Assembly (NCBI RefSeq): GCF_028283785.1
Contig: NZ_JAPWKB010000005.1
Coordinates: 124,001 to 188,000, forward strand
DNA: 64,000 nt
Reading direction: 5' to 3'
Source of the DNA: Paraburkholderia sp.
GTDB taxonomy: Bacteria; Pseudomonadota; Gammaproteobacteria; Burkholderiales; Burkholderiaceae
The notes under the pieces were generated by a model that searched no databases, was not told the DNA's origin, and saw only the letters and a program-made list of their open reading frames with translations. Position numbers and translations under genes: made by a program. Of this stretch, positions 60,382 to 64,000 are shown one piece after another. Each line of letters opens with the position of its first letter. The first letter of the stretch is position 1.

Positions 60382-60424
60382 ATGCGCCGGTGGCTTGTCG
60401 AGCCCACCGGCGCATCGTTTTTTC
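60382..60424. terminator. Bidirectional terminator between the antiporter and cytochrome c genes
   Basis: Stem atgcgccggtgg (60382-60393) with ccaccggcgcat (60404-60415), T-run on the right and A-run on the left, serving both converging units. Confidence 0.9.
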
Positions 60425-60472
60425 CGCGTTCCGGATCGCTACCGGAACCCAGAGCGTTGACTGCTCAGTACA

Positions 60473-61771
60473 TTACTGCTGCGCGAGTCGCGCACGTACC
60501 TTCGCGACCTGATCGGCCGTCACGGCGACGCCGTGATTGCCCCAGCTGGAACGCACGAACGTCGCGAGTTGCGCCACGTCGTCGTCGCTGTAACGCCATG
60601 CGAAACCCGGCATCGCAAGACGCGACGGCGTGCTTTCCGTCGACGGCAAACGTGCGCCGTTCAGGATCACCGCAACCAGCGAATCCGGGTTGTCTTGCGT
60701 GACGACCGGATTGTCGACCAGCGAAGGAAACACTCGCGCCGCGCCCTGACCGTTCACACGGTGACACGCCGAACAGCTGTCGAGATACACGCTCGCGCCG
60801 CGACCGGTCGCAGTGCCCGCGAGAATCGACGACACGGTCGACGCATCCGCATGGAACGGTGTGCCGGCCGGTGCACCGAGACTCTTCAGATACACCGCGA
60901 TCGAAGCGAGATCGGCGTCGCTCATGTACTGCGTGCTGTTCTCGACCACTTCGCCCATCGGACCCGACACTGCCGAATGCGGATTGCGACCCGTCTTCAG
61001 CGTGGCGACGATGTCGTCGTGCGACCAGTTGACGAGACCCGCGCCCGCTGCCGAACGCAGATCGATCGGCGCCGTGCGATCCAGCGACGAACCCGACAGA
61101 TACTTGTCGGTCTTGCCGCTCAGATCCACTTCTTCCATCCCGACGCCGCGCGCCGTGTGACACGTACCGCAGTGCGCGAGACCTTGCACCAGATACGCGC
61201 CGCGATTCCACTCGACGCTCTTCGACGGATCGTTGACGAAACGCGTGTCGTCATGGAACGCGCGGCTCCAGTACGCCAGCGGCCAGCGAATGCTCAACGG
61301 CCACACGATGCCCGATGCATGCTCCGGTTGATCCGAAGCCGGCACCTGCGTCGTGAAATACGCGTACAGGTCGCGCAAATCCGCATCCGATACCTTCGCG
61401 TACGACGTGAACGGCATGGCCGGATACAGACGCTTGCCGCCCTTCGCGACGCCTTCGCGCATCGTCAGCACGAACTCCTCGAACGTATATCCGCCGATCC
61501 CATGCTCGCGATCCGACGTGATATTGGTCGAATAGACCGTACCGACCGGCGTATTGAACGGCACGCCACCCGCGAACGGCGCACCGCCCTTCGCGGTATG
61601 ACACGCCACGCAATCGCCGACCTTCGCGAGATACGCGCCATGCACCGCGTCGCCGGCCCGGCTTGCAACCGCCGGATCGATCGACACCGTCGGGCTCACC
61701 GAAGCAAACGCCCATGCCGCGCCCACGACCACCACTGCGGCGGCCACTACACCCGTAATGATTTTCCTCAT
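60473..61771 (-). CDS. Tri-haem cytochrome c subunit of a GMC dehydrogenase
   Basis: 432-residue membrane-anchored cytochrome with an N-terminal helix (residues 5-23) and three CxxCH sites: CVACH (Cys54/57, His58), CGTCH (Cys201/204, His205) and CSACH (Cys333/336, His337). Together with the flavoprotein and subunit 3 genes upstream, it forms a gluconate-2-dehydrogenase/alcohol-dehydrogenase type complex, passing electrons from the flavoprotein to ubiquinone. It begins 14 bases after the flavoprotein stop. It is homologous in design to the cytochrome at 34867-36177 but clearly different in sequence. Confidence 0.91.
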   Translation of the reverse strand: MRKIITGVVAAAVVVVGAAWAFASVSPTVSIDPAVASRAGDAVHGAYLAKVGDCVACHTAKGGAPFAGGVPFNTPVGTVYSTNITSDREHGIGGYTFEEFVLTMREGVAKGGKRLYPAMPFTSYAKVSDADLRDLYAYFTTQVPASDQPEHASGIVWPLSIRWPLAYWSRAFHDDTRFVNDPSKSVEWNRGAYLVQGLAHCGTCHTARGVGMEEVDLSGKTDKYLSGSSLDRTAPIDLRSAAGAGLVNWSHDDIVATLKTGRNPHSAVSGPMGEVVENSTQYMSDADLASIAVYLKSLGAPAGTPFHADASTVSSILAGTATGRGASVYLDSCSACHRVNGQGAARVFPSLVDNPVVTQDNPDSLVAVILNGARLPSTESTPSRLAMPGFAWRYSDDDVAQLATFVRSSWGNHGVAVTADQVAKVRARLAQQ

Positions 61772-61785
61772 GTCTTATCGCTCGC

Positions 61786-63567
61786 TCAGACCTGCACCAT
61801 CGCGGCGCCGGGGTTCTTCAGATACTGCGAGACGACATTCTTCGCCGCCCAGTATGCGAGACCGCCCACGAGACCCGTCGGGTTGTAGCCGATGCCGTGC
61901 GTGAACACGTTCGCGCCGAGCACGAACAGGTTCGGCACATCCCAGCTCTGCAGATATTTGTTGACCACGCTGGTTTTCGGATCCGCGCCCATCGCCGTGC
62001 CGCCGCTGATGTGCGTGCTCTGATACGCGCGCGTGTCCCAGTGCGTGCCGGGCTTCAGAATCCGGCCGGAAATCGACTTCGGATTCATCTTCTGGCCGAT
62101 CTCCATCATCTTGCCCGCGACGTATTCCGACGCCCGCAGATCGTTGTCCTGCCAGTCGAGCGTCAGACGCAGCAGCGGCGAACCGTATGCATCCTTGTAG
62201 TTCGGATCCAGATCCAGGAAGTTCGCGCGATACGCCATGTTGCTGCACTGCGATTCGATGCGGCCGGTGTGCAGGAAGTTGTCCTTCACCGCCTGCTTCC
62301 ACTCGGTGCCCCACTTCGGCGTGCCCTTGGGCAACGGAATGCCGCGAACCGGACCATTGCCCGTCTGACGACCCCAGATGATCCCGCCGCCGATAAAGCC
62401 GAGCTTGCTGTGATCGAAGTTGTCCGCGTTGAATTCCTCGATGGCCTGACCGCCGCCGCCCGCACCCATGAACTGGTTGATGTACGTGTCCTTGTCCCAG
62501 AACATGTTCACGCTGTTCAGCAACTGGTAGCAGAAGTTGCGGCCCACGGTGCCTTCGTTGGTATCCGGGTTGTACGGCGTGCCGATCTTCGACAGCAGCA
62601 TCAGATGCACGTTGTGCAACTGGAACGCCGCGAGCACGACCATCTCCGCCGGTTGCTCGACCTCGTTGCCTTCCGCGTCGATGTAGGTGACGCCCGTCGC
62701 GCGCTTGCCGGTCGAATCCATATTGACCTTGACGACGTGCGAATTCACCCGCAATTCGAAGTTCTTCTTGCGCATCAGCGCCGGAATGACCGCAGTATTC
62801 GGCGACGCTTTCGAGTAGTTCAGGCAACCGTAATCGCTGCAGAAACCGCAGAAATTGCACGGGCCCAACTGGCAGCCGTATTCGTTCGTGTACGGACCCG
62901 ACGCGTTACCCGCGGGCAGCGCGAACGGCTTGTAGCCGAGTTCCGTCGCGGCTTTCGCAAACATCTTGCCGGTCGGATGGTCGGCCAGCGGCGGCAGCGG
63001 ATACGGGTTCGAGCGACGGCCTTCGAACGGATTGCCGCCTTCGAGCGGCTTGCCGTCGATATTGCCCGCCTTGCCCGACGTGCCGCACACGCGTTCAAAA
63101 CGATCGAAGCTCGATTCGAGTTCGTCGTAGGTCACGCCCCAGTCCTGAAGATTCATCCCTTCCGGAATGAACTTCGCGCCGTAGCGCTCGGTGATGTGGC
63201 TCTGCAGACGCAACTCGTCCGGCATCACGCGCGACTGCACGCCCGACCAGTGCGAACCCGCGCCGCCCACCCCTTCACCCGGTTTGAACGAACCGATCTG
63301 ACGATACGGCACCGCCGTGTCGTTCTTCGTGTGGCGGTTCGTGACCGTGGTTTTGGCCAGGTTCTGCAACAGCGCCTGCCGTGCCGAGTATTTGATCTCA
63401 TCGACGATCTGCGGATACGCGAAATCGGGGATCGTGTCGCGCGCGTCGCCGCGTTCGAGCGCGACCACGTTCAGACCTGCGTTGGCCAGTTCGATCGCCA
63501 TGATCGAGCCGGTCCAGCCGAAGCCGACGATAACCGCGTCGACCGGCTTTTTCTTGATGGTTGCCAC
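61786..63567 (-). CDS. GMC oxidoreductase, gluconate 2-dehydrogenase flavoprotein type
   Basis: 593-residue FAD-dependent dehydrogenase subunit. The FAD motif is GFGWTG (residues 15-20). A Cys-rich segment with Cys233, Cys237, Cys240, Cys243 and Cys248 (GPCNFCGFCSDYGC) could hold an iron-sulfur cluster. The C-terminal STHISGGTAMGADPKTSVVN and FTHGIGYNPT contain the usual active-site region. It uses a GTG start with GAGGA upstream, three bases after the stop of the subunit 3 gene. Likely substrate is a sugar acid such as gluconate, or a related polyol; export depends on the Tat signal of the small subunit. Confidence 0.92.
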   Translation of the reverse strand: MATIKKKPVDAVIVGFGWTGSIMAIELANAGLNVVALERGDARDTIPDFAYPQIVDEIKYSARQALLQNLAKTTVTNRHTKNDTAVPYRQIGSFKPGEGVGGAGSHWSGVQSRVMPDELRLQSHITERYGAKFIPEGMNLQDWGVTYDELESSFDRFERVCGTSGKAGNIDGKPLEGGNPFEGRRSNPYPLPPLADHPTGKMFAKAATELGYKPFALPAGNASGPYTNEYGCQLGPCNFCGFCSDYGCLNYSKASPNTAVIPALMRKKNFELRVNSHVVKVNMDSTGKRATGVTYIDAEGNEVEQPAEMVVLAAFQLHNVHLMLLSKIGTPYNPDTNEGTVGRNFCYQLLNSVNMFWDKDTYINQFMGAGGGGQAIEEFNADNFDHSKLGFIGGGIIWGRQTGNGPVRGIPLPKGTPKWGTEWKQAVKDNFLHTGRIESQCSNMAYRANFLDLDPNYKDAYGSPLLRLTLDWQDNDLRASEYVAGKMMEIGQKMNPKSISGRILKPGTHWDTRAYQSTHISGGTAMGADPKTSVVNKYLQSWDVPNLFVLGANVFTHGIGYNPTGLVGGLAYWAAKNVVSQYLKNPGAAMVQV

Positions 63568-63570
63568 GTC

Positions 63571-64000
63571 TTATCCTCGCTTGCCGTACAGGCTGACCGG
63601 TGCATACGGATAAGGCTTGGCCTCACCCACGAACTCCAGATAGTCGGCGCGCACGCCGGGATAGCCGATCATCTTCCACGCGGCCATGTCCTTGTTGCCA
63701 CCGTAAGACGGGTCGCAAAAGTAGCCTTCGTAGGTGAGTTTCAGCAGAAAGCCGCTGAAGAACGTTTTGAGCTTGAAGCCTTCCACGGTCAGCTTGCCGG
63801 ACTCGACCTGCTTGAAGAAATCGGTCTGCTGCGCGGTCGTCAGTTCGGCGAAGGTCTTGTTGCCGAAGTGCTCGCGGCAATACGCGTTGATCGTGCGAAT
63901 ACCGATCCGGAACTGCTCTTTCGGCGTCAGCTTCGACTGGTAGCCGAATTCCGCTTCGGCGGGCAGGAACGGGCCCTGCATGTACCAGCGCGTCGCGTCG
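63571..64000 (-). CDS. Gluconate 2-dehydrogenase subunit 3 family protein, 5' end outside window
   Basis: C-terminal part of the small subunit of the second GMC complex. The frame is open to the window edge, upstream of the first internal Met at 63981 (DATRWYMQGPF), so the start and the expected twin-arginine leader lie outside. Family features are TPKEQFRIGIRTINAYCREHFG and FCDPSYGGNKDMAAWKMIGYPG, the latter close to the C-terminus. It escorts the flavoprotein through the membrane and stabilises it. Its stop is three bases before the flavoprotein start. Confidence 0.9.
   Translation of the reverse strand, partial: DATRWYMQGPFLPAEAEFGYQSKLTPKEQFRIGIRTINAYCREHFGNKTFAELTTAQQTDFFKQVESGKLTVEGFKLKTFFSGFLLKLTYEGYFCDPSYGGNKDMAAWKMIGYPGVRADYLEFVGEAKPYPYAPVSLYGKRG

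Noticed and set aside
1..64000. tRNA, rRNA, CRISPR arrays, insertion sequences, prophage or integrase
   Set aside because: None was recognised on either strand. Repeats seen are short inverted repeats or the cyo duplication.

Overview
The window reads as chromosomal DNA of a high-GC betaproteobacterium, most likely a Burkholderiales member close to Paraburkholderia/Burkholderia. This rests on gene content and codon bias (strongly G/C third positions), a Burkholderia-type FAD-dependent dehydrogenase with gamma, alpha and beta subunits, a fused assimilatory nitrate reductase/flavoprotein, and the cyo and porin styles. No species can be named from sequence reading alone. No rRNA, tRNA, CRISPR array, phage or insertion sequence was seen.

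Layout: (1) 1-4.5 kb, a FUSC/DUF1656/HlyD/OMF efflux operon of the aromatic-acid (Aae) type, entered part-way. (2) 5.4-9.6 kb, an aldehyde dehydrogenase, a DUF779 protein and a sigma-54 activator of the AcoR type, with a sigma-54 promoter candidate in front. (3) 9.7-13.0 kb, msrA, a DipZ-like thiol transporter and Tat-exported msrB: an apparent periplasmic methionine-sulfoxide repair unit. (4) 13.2-15.5 kb, an OmpR-type two-component pair. (5) 15.5-19.5 kb, mprF/lpiA plus acvB (lysyl-phosphatidylglycerol synthesis and turnover). (6) 19.7-22.5 kb, a LysR regulator divergent from cytochrome b561 and two YceI genes. (7) 22.8-30 kb, a CorA/ZntB transporter, a Tat phospholipase C, a second phosphoesterase and a di-haem peroxidase. 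(8) 30.4-32.2 kb, a cupin, an azoreductase and an Rrf2 regulator. (9) 32.7-36.2 kb, a three-subunit FAD-dehydrogenase. (10) 36.3-37.5 kb, a porin. (11) 37.6-45.5 kb, two complete tandem cyoABCD operons, the upstream one carrying a one-base frameshift in cyoA. (12) 45.8-47.4 kb, an orphan nuoM homologue. (13) 48.2-57.2 kb, nitrate assimilation (nasA-type fused reductase, nirD, nirB, narK). (14) 57.5-60.4 kb, a PAS-GGDEF cyclase, a candidate small RNA and an OxlT-like antiporter. (15) 60.5-64 kb, a second GMC dehydrogenase complex running off the right edge.

The most informative find is regulatory. Both the nirB and narK transcripts start at a near-consensus sigma-54 promoter and carry a leader with two stem-loops having A-N-N-G-N-N hexaloops. 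In each, the second stem-loop overlaps the 5' arm of an intrinsic terminator just upstream of the gene. This is the architecture of ANTAR-protein (NasR/NasT) antitermination, present twice in one regulon, while no ANTAR-protein gene lies in the window.

How the genes work together: much of the window is periplasmic or respiratory electron transfer. Two membrane-anchored sugar/alcohol-type dehydrogenases feed electrons via multihaem cytochromes c towards the quinone pool, and two bo3-type quinol oxidase operons can drain that pool. Cytochrome b561/YceI, the di-haem peroxidase, the Msr unit and the azoreductase fit redox protection. Nitrate assimilation is a self-contained nitrogen module.
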